Shown here: positions 36,532 to 46,027 of the stretch, piece after piece | Layout: the number at the start of each line of letters is the position of its first letter | Position numbering within the stretch: position 1 is the stretch's first letter | Source of the DNA: an uncultured bacterium | GTDB taxonomy: Bacteria; Cyanobacteriota; Vampirovibrionia; Gastranaerophilales; Gastranaerophilaceae | NCBI GenBank assembly: GCA_949300515.1 | Contig: CASGEP010000007.1 | Location: 1-64,000 of the forward strand | Direction: 5' to 3' | Length of the DNA stretch: 64,000 nucleotides | Notes under the pieces: model-generated | Told to the model about the DNA's origin: nothing | What the model saw: the letters and a program-made list of their open reading frames with translations, nothing else | The model's database searches: none | Made by a program: the position numbers and the translations under genes

Positions 36532-37866
36532 ATGGATATAGACCAGAGTTTGATATTTAATTTGCTAGTGGTGGCATTTTTATTATTTTCAAACGGATTT
36601 TTTGTAGCAAGCGAGTTTGCCTTTGTAAGTATCAGGAAAACCAGAATTTCCCAGCTTACAAACGAAGGGAATACGGATGCTAAGATTGCTCTTGGCGGCA
36701 TTGAGCACCTTGATAAGACAATCGCTGCGGTACAGCTCGGTATTACGATTTCAAGTATAGGTCTTGGCTGGGTCGGCGAATCTACTCTTGTAAGGCTTAT
36801 TGAGCCTGTGTTTACGTTTCTTCCCGAGGCATGGCGCGGTTTTGCAACGCACTCTCTTGCGGTAACGCTGGCTTTTTCGTTAATTACGTTTATGCACGTT
36901 GTAATAGGCGAACTTATGCCAAAGTCAATCGCGCTGCAGTTTCCCGAGCGTACAACACTTTTTGTTGCACGCCCGATGTATGCGATTACAAAAATTTTCA
37001 CACCGTTTATATTCCTTTTAAACGGGCTTGGCAACTGGCTTTTATCGCTCATTAAAATCCCTCCGGCACACAGTGCGCATATTGTGCACTCTGTTGAAGA
37101 ACTGGATATGATAATAAACGAGTCTCACAAAGAGGGCGTTTTAAACGACACCGAAAAAGAAATTTTGCAAAACGTCTTTAAATTTTCAGACACCCTTGCA
37201 AAACAGGTCATGGTGCCGCGTCCTGATGTGGTAAGTGTCCCCATTGATATTTCAACGGATGATTTAAACAAACTTATTATAGAAAACCAGTATACGCGCT
37301 ATCCCGTTTACAATGACGATTTAGACCATATTATGGGCATTTTGCATGTAAAAGACGTCTATCCGCTTATGGTCGAGGGGCGCGAAGTCAACCTCAAGGA
37401 GATAATCCGCGAGCCGATTTTGGTTCCCGAAACAATGACTATGGATAACATGGTGCTTGAATTTAAAGAGAAAAAATCACAGATGGCTATTGTAATTGAT
37501 GAATTCGGCGGTGTTTCGGGTCTTATAACTCTTGAGGACGTTTTAGAAGAAATCTTTGGCGAAGTGCAGGACGAATTTGACGAAGAAGAAGCCGATATAA
37601 GACAGATTTACGATAATGAATATGTCGCAAATGCAATGATGAGGCTGGATGAGTTCAGCGAATATTTTGACATAAAATTTGATGATGAAGATGTGGACAC
37701 TATCGGCGGACTTGTTGTTAAGTATCTCGGACACATTGCAAAAGAAAACGACATTACCACAATCGGCGATTTTACTTTTAAAGTTCTTGAAACAGACGGC
37801 GCAAGAATTGTGAAATTAAAAATTAAAAGACAGGAGCCTGCGCTCAATACACAGGAAAACGAATAG
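36532..37866 (+). CDS. CNNM/CorC-type membrane protein with CBS domains
   Basis: 444 aa. The N-terminal CNNM (DUF21) membrane domain (about 1-180) contains SNGFFVASEFAFVSIRKTRI and ISSIGLGWVGE. Two CBS domains (about 205-330) contain VMVPRPDVVSVPID and IVIDEFGGVSGLITLEDVLEEIFGEVQDEFDEEE. A CorC_HlyC domain (about 345-430) closes it. The family exports Mg/Co or senses ions; the hemolysin name is historical. Confidence 0.92.
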   Translation: MDIDQSLIFNLLVVAFLLFSNGFFVASEFAFVSIRKTRISQLTNEGNTDAKIALGGIEHLDKTIAAVQLGITISSIGLGWVGESTLVRLIEPVFTFLPEAWRGFATHSLAVTLAFSLITFMHVVIGELMPKSIALQFPERTTLFVARPMYAITKIFTPFIFLLNGLGNWLLSLIKIPPAHSAHIVHSVEELDMIINESHKEGVLNDTEKEILQNVFKFSDTLAKQVMVPRPDVVSVPIDISTDDLNKLIIENQYTRYPVYNDDLDHIMGILHVKDVYPLMVEGREVNLKEIIREPILVPETMTMDNMVLEFKEKKSQMAIVIDEFGGVSGLITLEDVLEEIFGEVQDEFDEEEADIRQIYDNEYVANAMMRLDEFSEYFDIKFDDEDVDTIGGLVVKYLGHIAKENDITTIGDFTFKVLETDGARIVKLKIKRQEPALNTQENE

Positions 37867-37875
37867 GATATAAAA

Positions 37876-38121
37876 ATGGTTGAATCACTTTTTGTATTAA
37901 TGTTTTATTTTATGCTTTTTTGGATTATTATGGGCGTTTTTGTTGCTCTGGCGCTGTATTTTCTGCCGCTTATAATTGCCGCGGCAAGAAAACATAATCA
38001 AATTTTGCCCATAACCTTAATTACCATATTTTTAGGCTGGACTTTTTTGGGCTGGCTTGTTGCGATAATCTGGTCGTTCAGCCCCGATGTACAAAGCCCT
38101 TCCGATAATCAGGAAAGCTAA
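37876..38121 (+). CDS. Imm-like (superinfection immunity family) membrane protein
   Basis: 81 aa with two membrane segments (about 8-33 and 46-67). The PLIIAAARKHNQILPITLITIFLGWTFLGWLVAIIWSF pattern, with a helix end, conserved N and 'LGWT-LGW--A-IW', matches the superinfection-immunity (T4 Imm) family. Many bacterial members are not phage genes. It is 10 bp downstream of the CorC-type gene and probably co-transcribed. Confidence 0.75.
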   Translation: MVESLFVLMFYFMLFWIIMGVFVALALYFLPLIIAAARKHNQILPITLITIFLGWTFLGWLVAIIWSFSPDVQSPSDNQES

Positions 38122-39245
38122 AGCCTGCTTTTTACTTTCATGATTTTTTCATACGCCTCATCAATTCTTTTGGGGTCAATTTTACCTTCAACTACGGCAT
38201 TAAAAACGGTGTCGTTAAATTTTTGTGCGCTGTCTTTGCCGTCATTTATAAGATTGTTCCCGAGAATTATAATATCGCAGCCTGCATTAATAGAAGAAAT
38301 AATTGCATCTTCAAAGCTGTAATTATCGGAAATTGCCTTCATCTGCATATCATCCGTTATAACAAGCCCGCCAAAGCCCAGTTTGCCCTTTAGTAGCCCC
38401 GTTACCGTTTTGTATGAGAGCGAAGCGGGATATTCATCGTCAATATTTTTATTAAAAATGTGCGATACCATAACATTTTGCGCAGCCGCGCTTGAAATCA
38501 GCGCCAGATAAGGCTCAAGCTCTTTTTGTGTCCAGCTGTTTGTGGCATCCGAAAAACCTTTGTGAGTGTCCGCACTCAGCGAGCCATGACCCGGAAAATG
38601 CTTTAATACTGTTAAAATTCCGTATTGATTATGCGCCAGAATATAAGCATTAGCATGTTTTATAACCTTCAGGGGATCATCCGAAAAAGCCCTTTGCGCC
38701 TTAAAAATCACGCTTGAATTGGGATTAAGCGCCAAATCAACACAGGGGGCAAAATTCATGTTAAAACCCAAGTCTTTAAGAGTTGAGGCAATTTTTTTTG
38801 CCTCAAGGTATGTTGTCATCTCGTCATTTTTGTCGCCAAGCTCTTTGTGCGACAGCGTTTGTGTGTCAAAACCCCTATCCGAAGGCAAACGGCTTATGCG
38901 CCCGCCTTCTTGATCAATTGTTATAAAGAGCTTTGTTTTAGAAGCTTTATTGATGTCCGAGATAAGTTTTTTTAACTGTTTCGGACTCTCTACGTTTTTA
39001 TATTTCGAGCCGTCCGCAGCACCTTGTGAGAATATTATTACGCCTGAAATTCTGTCATTTATCAAATCATCGGTAAGCGGGTTTTGCTTGTCGAGTTTTG
39101 TGCCCTCAAAACCGACTATCACCATCTGGGCTATTTTGTGGCGAAGATTTGTGTTGTTATAGTCTATATCCTCATTTGCGGCGCTTGCAGTCCCGATAAT
39201 CAACAATAAAAACGATAACAGACATATTACTTTTTTCATCTTCAC
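38118..39245 (-). CDS. GH3 beta-N-acetylhexosaminidase (NagZ-like), exported
   Basis: 375 aa with a signal peptide (about 1-22, ending GTASA). GH3 motifs are IDQEGGRISRLP, NMNFAPCVDLALNP, KHFPGHGSLSADTHKGFSD (the 'KHFPGHG--DSH' signature with His-Asp acid/base dyad) and VITDDMQMKAI (catalytic Asp nucleophile). It would remove N-acetylglucosamine from peptidoglycan fragments. NagZ of E. coli is cytoplasmic, so export suggests a periplasmic or cell-surface role. Confidence 0.88.
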   Translation of the reverse strand: MKMKKVICLLSFLLLIIGTASAANEDIDYNNTNLRHKIAQMVIVGFEGTKLDKQNPLTDDLINDRISGVIIFSQGAADGSKYKNVESPKQLKKLISDINKASKTKLFITIDQEGGRISRLPSDRGFDTQTLSHKELGDKNDEMTTYLEAKKIASTLKDLGFNMNFAPCVDLALNPNSSVIFKAQRAFSDDPLKVIKHANAYILAHNQYGILTVLKHFPGHGSLSADTHKGFSDATNSWTQKELEPYLALISSAAAQNVMVSHIFNKNIDDEYPASLSYKTVTGLLKGKLGFGGLVITDDMQMKAISDNYSFEDAIISSINAGCDIIILGNNLINDGKDSAQKFNDTVFNAVVEGKIDPKRIDEAYEKIMKVKSRL

Positions 39246-39248
39246 CCC

Positions 39249-39974
39249 TTAAAACACGTAGAAATTAGTTTTTAAATTAAGCGACTGCGACTGCATATTG
39301 TTATCCAAAATCGTAGCACCCGCGCCCATCCAGATAGAGCTGTTTTTAATGTATTTGGGTTTATAGTCTATACCCACCATAGGCTCATATTTGTTTAATT
39401 TTTGACCGCTTATTTTATTTTTAAAAGAAATTGAAGCCCGCTTGCCAAGCTTTATACTCGGGGTAATAAAAGCGCCTCTTGAAGCGGAGGTGATATTTGT
39501 CGTATCGTAAGTTGTTTCAAGCCCGCCCGTTAAGCTTAAGTATTTTCCCCTGACGGTTGCGCCAAGCTCCTGACGGAGGTTTTTGTTTAAAGTGTTGGAG
39601 TCGTTATACTCGTTTGACTTTGAAGTAAGCGAAAACTTCGAGTTTCCGATTTTTACATCCTCCGCCTGCGGCATTTCAAGGGTTTTTGAATATGTCGAAA
39701 CTTTTTTTATCTGATTAACCCTGTAGGTCGGATTAAAATCCGTTTCCAAAAGGATTTCATCCTCCGCATATTCATCTTCAACCTCTATAAAATCGCTTAA
39801 GAACGGCTTCTCCTCGGTTATTTCAATACTGCCCTCAAGCGCCTCATCCGCTTCATCGATTGCAAACACAAAGCGCTGCGCCTCACCTTCTTGTTGTTCT
39901 TCTTGTGCCGGAGTGCTTACGGGAGCTGCGAAAAAAAATAATATAAAAAATATGAAAAATTTTAGTAAATTCAT
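39249..39974 (-). CDS. exported protein, probable outer-membrane beta-barrel
   Basis: 241 aa with a signal peptide (about 1-24, ending STPAQ). An acidic segment (25-85) is followed by alternating polar/apolar strands (SKFSLTSKSNEY, ELGATVRGKYLSLTGGLETTYD, ISFKNKISGQ, SIWMGAGATILDN, SLNLKTNFYVF) ending in a C-terminal Phe, as in outer-membrane proteins. The 100-150 residue strand region would form only a small barrel. It is 3 bp upstream of nagZ on the same strand. Confidence 0.6.
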   Translation of the reverse strand: MNLLKFFIFFILFFFAAPVSTPAQEEQQEGEAQRFVFAIDEADEALEGSIEITEEKPFLSDFIEVEDEYAEDEILLETDFNPTYRVNQIKKVSTYSKTLEMPQAEDVKIGNSKFSLTSKSNEYNDSNTLNKNLRQELGATVRGKYLSLTGGLETTYDTTNITSASRGAFITPSIKLGKRASISFKNKISGQKLNKYEPMVGIDYKPKYIKNSSIWMGAGATILDNNMQSQSLNLKTNFYVF

Positions 39975-40059
39975 ATCTTTTATATTATTACCCTTTCGGG
40001 CTATTTTTTCAAGTTTTTTGGAACAAAAGGGGGATAAGAGTGTCTAAATGCATAAATAA

Positions 40060-40215
40060 CTATCGTCCAAATGAATTAAGATAGCTTTTGGACAAATGTT
40101 TGAAATATGAATTAGCAAATTCTTCAGAACCAAAGTATTCAATAACAGCAGGTACAACAACCAAAAATAAATATACTACCGCTGCAAAAAATACTAAACC
40201 GAATGCTTCGAACAT
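40060..40215 (-). CDS. small membrane protein (51 aa)
   Basis: MFEAFGLVFFAAVVYLFLVV begins a single membrane helix (about 5-26), followed by a short polar tail ending LNSFGR. GAGG lies about 6 nt before the ATG. The clean helix, good ribosome site and lack of overlap support a real gene. It has no recognised family. Confidence 0.55.
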   Translation of the reverse strand: MFEAFGLVFFAAVVYLFLVVVPAVIEYFGSEEFANSYFKHLSKSYLNSFGR

Positions 40216-40332
40216 AATTTGCCTCGCTTTCTAAACAACCTATTCTTATATTCATATAATCGACAGAAACACATCACAACTTTATGATTTTAGAAAATAT
40301 TGTAATAAAAATTAATAATGGGGATTTTAAAT

Positions 40333-40650
40333 ATGTCTGAAATTAACGCTATAAAAAAACTCATAATAAATATGCACTGCTGCCGCTGCAAAAGCAATTT
40401 TGACGAAAATTCGATTAAAATAATGCGAAGCGAAAAAGGACTTCTTGTTTTCCAGATAAAATGCGAACATTGCAAAAAATGCTTTGGTATGGCAACTTTG
40501 GGAATAGGCGCACAAGAGCTTGAAAATTCTTTTGAAATCGACGAAGAAGCAAGAAACAAAAGCCTTGAGCCGATAAATTACGATGATGTGCTTGATGCGC
40601 ACAATTTTTTTCAAAATTTGGATGAAAATTGGTCAAAATATATAAAATAA
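40333..40650 (+). CDS. zinc-ribbon hypothetical protein
   Basis: 105 aa. Two CxxC pairs (CCRCKSNF and CEHCKKCF) form a probable zinc ribbon in the first half; the second half is acidic and helical. The ATG at 40333 (MSEINAIKK) follows GGGGA by 8 nt; an upstream in-frame ATG at 40318 overlaps that site. It ends 1 bp before the rnpB P1 helix on the opposite strand. Confidence 0.6.
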   Translation: MSEINAIKKLIINMHCCRCKSNFDENSIKIMRSEKGLLVFQIKCEHCKKCFGMATLGIGAQELENSFEIDEEARNKSLEPINYDDVLDAHNFFQNLDENWSKYIK

Positions 40651-40651
40651 A

Positions 40652-41123
40652 AAGCGAAAAGCCTGCAATAAGCCGGATTCCGTTTTTCAGACAATCATCT
40701 GTCTAATGCGTTTTTTTATGTAACTTTCACAAAGGAAACGGGAAAAGGCACCCTTTTTACAAATTCAAACTTGCATCCGGTTGGGGTTTACCATGCCTGA
40801 AACCTCACGGTTTCAGCGGTGGGCTCTTACTCCGCCGTTGCACAATCGCTTAGTATCAAGATTGCTGCTGCGGGTATTTCGGCAGTACTCACTTGCAATG
40901 GCAAGTTCGCTGCCTCAATTATCCTGCGCCGCTCATCTGAAGTTACGCCTTTTGCACTTGCAAAAGCAAGCACGCAAGGGCTTCACCAAGCATTCTACTT
41001 TTCTGTGGCACTGTCCTCACGCTCGCGCGCACTTGAATTTCTCAAGCAACCTGCCTTTTGGGATGTCCGGACTTTCCTCACAAAATTTAAAACTTTGCGC
41101 GATTGTCCGCCTGCTTTTCGCTT
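40652..41123 (-). ncRNA. rnpB: RNase P RNA
   Basis: Catalytic RNA of tRNA 5' maturation. On the minus strand the universal GAGGAAAGTCCGG lies at 41079-41067, and CCGGCTTAT lies near the 3' end (about 40675-40667). The ends pair as P1: AAGCGAAAAGC (41123-41113) with GCTTTTCGCTT (40662-40652). Its 472-nt length fits a bacterial A-type RNA. Open frames on the plus strand here are artefacts. Confidence 0.93.
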
Positions 41124-41129
41124 AAAAAT

Positions 41130-41135
41130 ATTATA
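41130..41135 (-). promoter_or_regulatory. rnpB -10 box
   Basis: TATAAT on the minus strand, ending 6 nt before the rnpB P1 helix. The tatD start lies 34 bp beyond on the other strand, so the two divergent promoters overlap. Confidence 0.5.
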
Positions 41136-41168
41136 CCTTAAATGCCGATTTTTTGGTATTATATAGCT

Positions 41169-41945
41169 ATGATAATTGATACCCACGCACATCTTGATAT
41201 GCTTGATGACCCGAAGCTTGCGATAGAGGAGGCTTTAAATCTCGGCGTTGAAAAAATAATCATCCCCGGGGTTGAGCCTGATACTTTTGAAAAAGTTTTA
41301 AATCTGGCGCACGAATACGAAAACGTCTATGCTCAAATAGGCGTACACCCGAGCGAGGCGCAAAAGTTCAGTGATGATGTTGCAAAGAAGATGATTAAGC
41401 TTGCGGACGATAAAAAAGTGGTCGCAATAGGCGAAATCGGGCTTGATTACTACTGGGACAAGACATTTGTCGATATACAAAAAAGAGTTTTTAAAACTCA
41501 GATTGAAATTGCAAACATGCTTAATTTGCCCATAGTTGTGCACGATAGAGAGGCTCACAAAGATACGTTTGATATTTTGGAGCAAATGGGAGCTAAAAAA
41601 GTCCTTATGCATTGTTTTTCAGGCTCTTTAGAGTTTGCTCTCGAGTGTATTAAAAAAGGTTGGTTTATTGCGCTTGGCGGCGTTGTAACTTTTAAAAACG
41701 CAAAAAAAGTCCGAGAAGTTGCGCTTAAAATACCTTTAGAAAATATAATGCTTGAAACAGATACCCCTTATCTAACCCCACACCCGCACAGAGGGGAGGA
41801 AAATGCGCCAAAATACATTATCTTCACCGCAAAGGAAATTGCAAACTTAAAAGACACAGCCCTAAGTGAAGTTGAAAACATTACAAGCAAAAATGCAACA
41901 GAATTTTTCAGTTTAGAGGAGAGCCAAAGTGAGTCAACAGTATAA
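41169..41945 (+). CDS. tatD: TatD-family metal-dependent DNase
   Basis: 258 aa TIM-barrel hydrolase. IDTHAHLDM (H-x-H metal ligands), EIGLDYYWD, VVHDREAHKD, MHCFSGS and LETDTPYLTPHPHRGEENAP. Acts as a 3'-5' DNA exonuclease in family members. The ATG at 41169 gives the canonical N-terminus. TATTAT lies 6 nt upstream and no ribosome site is seen. Confidence 0.92.
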   Translation: MIIDTHAHLDMLDDPKLAIEEALNLGVEKIIIPGVEPDTFEKVLNLAHEYENVYAQIGVHPSEAQKFSDDVAKKMIKLADDKKVVAIGEIGLDYYWDKTFVDIQKRVFKTQIEIANMLNLPIVVHDREAHKDTFDILEQMGAKKVLMHCFSGSLEFALECIKKGWFIALGGVVTFKNAKKVREVALKIPLENIMLETDTPYLTPHPHRGEENAPKYIIFTAKEIANLKDTALSEVENITSKNATEFFSLEESQSESTV

Positions 41946-42177
41946 TTCAAATATAAAAGTTAAAACGGCAGTGCTTGTGTTTTTAAAAAACCTTGCGGCG
42001 CCGCTTGTTTTGTATTTTGACAATCCGCTTGAAGTTTATGAGCAGATAAAGGAGGTCATAAATACTCCTTCAAATAAAGTTTTTGAATTTTTGCCAAACG
42101 GACCGATTAAAAAAGTCTGCGTAAGCGCCTCTCAAATTTCATCCGTTGCAATTCAGGAAGAACAGTATTTTGCATAA
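41929..42177 (+). CDS. small hypothetical protein
   Basis: 82 aa, GTG start overlapping the end of tatD, and a stop overlapping the tlyA ATG. It reads LVFLKNLAAPLVLYFDNPLEVYEQIKEVI then PSNKVFEFLPNGPIKKVCVSASQISSVAIQEE, a compact alpha/beta protein. The tight coupling on both sides argues that it is real. No function assigned. Confidence 0.65.
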   Translation: MSQQYNSNIKVKTAVLVFLKNLAAPLVLYFDNPLEVYEQIKEVINTPSNKVFEFLPNGPIKKVCVSASQISSVAIQEEQYFA

Positions 42178-42956
42178 TGAAAAAGCGTCTTGATTTAATA
42201 CTTTTTGAAAAAGGATTTTTTGAAACAAAAAACGCCGCAAGCAGTGCGATTTTGGCGGGAAATGTCAAAATTGACGACACACCGGTTACAAAAGCGGGGC
42301 AGCTTTTTGATGAAGAAAAACTTTTCAGCGAAGAAAAACCACACAAAATTGAAATCAAAACCCTTCCCTACGTTTCGCGCGGCGGTCTGAAGCTTAAAGG
42401 CGCCGTTGATTTTTTTAAAATAGATTTAAAGGATAAAATCTGTATTGATATGGGCGCATCTACGGGCGGTTTTTGCGATTGTATGCTGCAAGAGGGCGCA
42501 GCCAAAGTCTTTGCGGTCGACTGCGGAACAAACCAGCTTGCATGGAAGCTGAGGTGCGATAAAAGAGTTATCTCGAGAGAAAACGTAAATATTAAAACCT
42601 GCTCTTTTGAGGATATTTTCGGCGAAAATTATAAGGGAGAGCTGCCCGAGTTTTTGAGTATGGATTTGTCGTTTATATCAATCAAAAAAGTTCTTGAAAA
42701 TTGCAAAAATTTTATAAGCAAAGACGCCGGACTTGTAATACTTATTAAGCCGCAGTTTGAGGCAAAAAGAGAGGATATTGCAAAAGGCGGGGTTGTAAAA
42801 GATATAAAAATCCGCGAAAAAATTATTGATGACATTAAGGATTTTTGCACGGGTTTAAACCTTGAAACACAGGGAATAATCGAAAGTCCCATAAAGGGTG
42901 CAAAACAGGGAAATACGGAGTACTTAATTTACCTTAAAAGAAAGGAAAATCAATGA
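42177..42956 (+). CDS. tlyA: TlyA-family RNA 2'-O-methyltransferase
   Basis: 259 aa. N-terminal S4 RNA-binding domain ([31 protein letters not shown]), then an FtsJ-like methyltransferase: [55 protein letters not shown], and [21 protein letters not shown]. Homologues methylate 16S/23S rRNA riboses. It overlaps the SEC-C gene start by 4 nt. Confidence 0.92.
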   Translation: MKKRLDLILFEKGFFETKNAASSAILAGNVKIDDTPVTKAGQLFDEEKLFSEEKPHKIEIKTLPYVSRGGLKLKGAVDFFKIDLKDKICIDMGASTGGFCDCMLQEGAAKVFAVDCGTNQLAWKLRCDKRVISRENVNIKTCSFEDIFGENYKGELPEFLSMDLSFISIKKVLENCKNFISKDAGLVILIKPQFEAKREDIAKGGVVKDIKIREKIIDDIKDFCTGLNLETQGIIESPIKGAKQGNTEYLIYLKRKENQ

Positions 42957-44215
42957 GTTTAAGCATTGTAGATAAATTAAACGCACTGTCTGTTGAAATG
43001 GAGTCACTTTTGGATTTTATAGCCACAAATGCCAAGCTGGGAGAGGATTTTCAGGCATACGTAGAAGAAAATAAATTAAACATAGAAAAGCAATCCCAGC
43101 TGAATATAGTGCTCATTGAGTATCTTCTTGACGGCAAAATGCAGGATGACACAAGGGTTTTGGACTATTACTCGCAAAGCGGGGCGCAAAAAAACCCTGA
43201 CGTAACAAAATCTCTCAGAGAAAGTATTACATCGGTTTTTGAGATAAAAAAAGTCCTCAGACACGCCTATGAAGCGTATTCTCTTACCTGCGAAAAGGAT
43301 TTTTGCCTTATTCCGCTTGTTAAAATGGTAAATTTAAGGGGAATATCGCGCGGGGATTTCATTCGGGCGAGAGCTATAGAGTTTGAAGGAGAGTATTATT
43401 TACTTGAAATTTACGATGTTATATCTTCGCTTAACTTGTACAAAGCAGCCTCAGAAGCCATAAAGTGCCTCATTTCAAATTCTAAATGTGCGACATTTAA
43501 AAATGAAGAAAAAAATCAAAAAATAAAAAATTCTATAGCGGACTTTAAAGACAACTGGGAAAAAACTTTTAAGGACTCTAAAATGGGCGTTATTACAACA
43601 AATAAGCTTGCAGATGACCTTATAAGCGCCCTTAACGACGGCACGGACGCGCAAGAATACATCCAAACGCCGCAGGAGTACAGATTTTTTGACATTAAAG
43701 AATTTGAGCAGAGCGACGACTTTATTCAAAATGCTATCGGCGGTTTTTCAAATCATAAATGCACCTATGACGTCGGATTATACTTTGACGAACTCGAAGG
43801 GCTTTATGTAGTGCCGTTTTTGGGTACTTTTTATAAAATATTTGAAACTTTTGAAAATTCAAATTCCGAAATTGAAGGGGCAAAGGAGTGCATAAGAGAA
43901 TTTTTAAAAAGCGATAAAGTCCCCTATGGTCTGGTTGCTGCGGCGGCAAAAAAATATGAAAATTTCCTTCAGGTCATAAATTTTGCGCTCGATACAAATT
44001 TTTGCTCAACATCAGAGGTGCTTGAAAAATTCAAAGGCAAACAGGGTGGAAAATACAGCCCCACGCAGATTTTGTACAATTCAAAAGTATTTACGGATAT
44101 TTTAGGTATAAAAGAAAACGAGGGCGAAGTAAAACATGAAAAAATCGGCAGAAACGACCCGTGCCCGTGCGGCAGCGGCAAAAAGTACAAAAAATGCTGC
44201 GGTGCTAATTCCTGA
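42953..44215 (+). CDS. SEC-C motif protein, otherwise unknown
   Basis: 420 aa, mostly helical, with no recognised enzyme domain. The C-terminus carries a canonical SEC-C zinc-binding motif, [18 protein letters not shown], as at the end of SecA and many nucleic-acid-associated proteins. It is translationally coupled to tlyA. Confidence 0.7.
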   Translation: MSLSIVDKLNALSVEMESLLDFIATNAKLGEDFQAYVEENKLNIEKQSQLNIVLIEYLLDGKMQDDTRVLDYYSQSGAQKNPDVTKSLRESITSVFEIKKVLRHAYEAYSLTCEKDFCLIPLVKMVNLRGISRGDFIRARAIEFEGEYYLLEIYDVISSLNLYKAASEAIKCLISNSKCATFKNEEKNQKIKNSIADFKDNWEKTFKDSKMGVITTNKLADDLISALNDGTDAQEYIQTPQEYRFFDIKEFEQSDDFIQNAIGGFSNHKCTYDVGLYFDELEGLYVVPFLGTFYKIFETFENSNSEIEGAKECIREFLKSDKVPYGLVAAAAKKYENFLQVINFALDTNFCSTSEVLEKFKGKQGGKYSPTQILYNSKVFTDILGIKENEGEVKHEKIGRNDPCPCGSGKKYKKCCGANS

Positions 44216-44278
44216 AAAGATTTGCCTCTTTTGAAATTTATATAGTAAAATGAAATCATAGAAAACGGAGAGAAAATT

Positions 44279-44800
44279 ATGAGTGAAGAAAATAACGAAA
44301 AAAAATGTCATAAAAAAATGCTGGCTGCAGGAGTTATCGTTTCTCTGGTACTCTCGGCTGCGGCTTTAATACTTTCTCTTGTTACATTCCTCGGTGTAAA
44401 CGGCTACATTCCTTCTCTTTCAATGGGTTCGGATTTGCCCATTTCAAAAAAATATGACCGCGGACGCTCGCTTGAAAAAGCATTGAAGAAAGATAAACCC
44501 GTTATAATCTGGTTTTACGTTGACTGGTGCGGCTATTGCCAAAAATTCGCCCCTGTCTTTGATGAGGTAATTAAAACAAAAGAAGTAAAGAAAAAATATG
44601 CCGTTGCTTTTGTCAACTGCGACAACAAAGACAACCAGAAACTTATTCAGGATTACAATGTAATGGGCTTTCCGACTGTTTTCCTTTTTAACCCCGAAAC
44701 AGGCGAGAAAAAACAGCTTGATAACTACAAATTCTTTATTCCTGCGGCAAAAGAAGAAATTATCCGCGATTTAAAAGACTTTGTAAGACCGAAAGAATAA
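44279..44800 (+). CDS. membrane-anchored thioredoxin-like protein
   Basis: 173 aa. A single N-terminal membrane helix (about 14-42), then a thioredoxin fold with the active site WCGYC at 83-87 (VIIWFYVDWCGYCQKFAP) and the cis-Pro loop MGFPTVFLF. It is probably a periplasmic thiol reductase or oxidase. GGAG precedes the ATG. Confidence 0.88.
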   Translation: MSEENNEKKCHKKMLAAGVIVSLVLSAAALILSLVTFLGVNGYIPSLSMGSDLPISKKYDRGRSLEKALKKDKPVIIWFYVDWCGYCQKFAPVFDEVIKTKEVKKKYAVAFVNCDNKDNQKLIQDYNVMGFPTVFLFNPETGEKKQLDNYKFFIPAAKEEIIRDLKDFVRPKE

Positions 44801-44801
44801 G

Positions 44802-45725
44802 CTACATCCAGTCATTTGCCTGATTTTTACTGAAATGTTTTATACATTTTGAACATATATTTGTGTCCAAAAATGTTCTTTTTGAATAATTTGACATATC
44901 GGAGCCTGACCTTGCGCGAAAGTCGTTTGACAGCGCAGGGCAGGAGTAGACTCCGTTTGCGCTTAAAATGCGGGAGTTATAACAGTCGAGCTTTTCGGCA
45001 TCAAAGTTATAATCTTCAATGGGTTCGCACTGCGAGTTTTTCTCAAAATAAGGCATAATTTTTAAATTGATATTCTCGATTTCAAAATTATACTTTTCAA
45101 AAAGGGCAGAAAAGCCTTCAAACAGGTCTTTTTGCGACTCCCGATAGTAGTTGCAGACACTTATTATAGGGTTGAATTCGTATTTTGCAAGGTTCAAAAC
45201 CGCACCGAGAGCTTTTCTGAAGCTTCCGCGCCCTCTTATTGCGTCGTTTTTGAGCTCGTCAAAGTGGTCTATGCTTATTCGATAAATTGTTTCAAAGTTG
45301 TTTTCGTCGTCAATTTTCCTTAAAAAACGGGCTTTTTTGTCATTTATTAAAAATCCGTTTGAGATAACGGTAACGTTTGAAAACTTTAAACACATCCTTA
45401 AAATTGTATTGAAATCAGGGTGCAAAAGCGGCTCCCCGCCTGTTAAATAGATTGAAGTTAAATTTTCTCCTCTTGTATCCAATAATGCCTGTTTTATTTT
45501 ATCAAGCGCTATAAAGTCTTTTTCCTGTTTATAGGGATTTTTCTCGATATAGCAGTGTTTACACTTTAAATTGCATGCTTTATAACAAAGCTCAAGAAAC
45601 AAATTATTAAGCTCTTTCATTTCGACTTTCGGCGCAGCCATAAACATCTTCGCAAACATCTCGCTTTGCGCTTGTCCCTCAATATTTTGCACGGTTTTCT
45701 CCTTTTTTAACTCAATCCTTCGCAA
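44802..45725 (-). CDS. radical SAM protein
   Basis: 307 aa. The [4Fe-4S]/SAM motif C-x3-C-x2-C lies in YKACNLKCKHCYIEK (about 50-58), followed by YLTGGEPLLHP. Near the C-terminus CYNSRILSANGVYSCPAL and NICSKCIKHF give extra cysteines, like a short SPASM/twitch auxiliary cluster. Such enzymes often modify peptides, but no precursor peptide gene is seen nearby. It is convergent with the thioredoxin gene. Confidence 0.85.
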   Translation of the reverse strand: MRRIELKKEKTVQNIEGQAQSEMFAKMFMAAPKVEMKELNNLFLELCYKACNLKCKHCYIEKNPYKQEKDFIALDKIKQALLDTRGENLTSIYLTGGEPLLHPDFNTILRMCLKFSNVTVISNGFLINDKKARFLRKIDDENNFETIYRISIDHFDELKNDAIRGRGSFRKALGAVLNLAKYEFNPIISVCNYYRESQKDLFEGFSALFEKYNFEIENINLKIMPYFEKNSQCEPIEDYNFDAEKLDCYNSRILSANGVYSCPALSNDFRARSGSDMSNYSKRTFLDTNICSKCIKHFSKNQANDWM

Positions 45726-45802
45726 TCGTTAATTTAATATTAGTTTTTAAATCAAAAATGAAAATTACCCAACAGAGCATGATATTTAACACAAAATAAA
45801 AA

Positions 45803-45822
45803 CCCTTCCAAAAAAGGAAGGG
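45803..45822 (-). terminator. rho-independent terminator (minus strand)
   Basis: CCCTTCC-aaaaaa-GGAAGGG followed on the minus strand by TTTTTATTTT. It closes a 200-nt transcribed stretch after the exonuclease gene. Confidence 0.8.
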
Positions 45823-46000
45823 CAAACTTGGTTTTTAATCCTCAAGTTCTTGTGTGGTGTGATCTCTCTCATCGCTTCTCTCGTGTATGTGTGGTATAAA
45901 ATGTCTCTCGTGTGGTGGTTTTTTCTCTTTATCTCTCTCGTACTTATATAAAAAATTTCATGCAAAAAATATTGCCTTTTTATATACAAAATAGACAATT
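45823..46000 (-). ncRNA. candidate small RNA with ACGAGAGA repeats
   Basis: On the minus strand, between the exonuclease gene and the terminator, the motif ACGAGAGA or ATGAGAGAGA occurs four times (near 45955, 45917, 45893 and 45880) separated by CA-rich stretches. An AACTTG...CAAGTT hairpin follows just before the terminator. It is either a long 3' UTR or an independent RNA. An open frame crosses it, but its composition is unlike a protein. Confidence 0.4.
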
Positions 46001-46027
46001 TTTATTTACATTTCTTAATAATCAAGG

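Noticed and set aside
37876-38121. Prophage remnant suggested by the Imm-like gene
   Set aside because: No other phage gene is near; the family is common in chromosomes and here follows the CorC-type gene in an apparent operon.
40781-41192. Open frames of 65-115 codons opposite or inside rnpB
   Set aside because: The region is RNase P RNA by conserved motifs and P1 pairing; the frames have no ribosome sites or recognisable products.
45786-45998. 70-codon minus-strand frame rich in TRE/TRD
   Set aside because: It arises from ACGAGAGA repeats and runs through a terminator hairpin; an RNA role is more likely.
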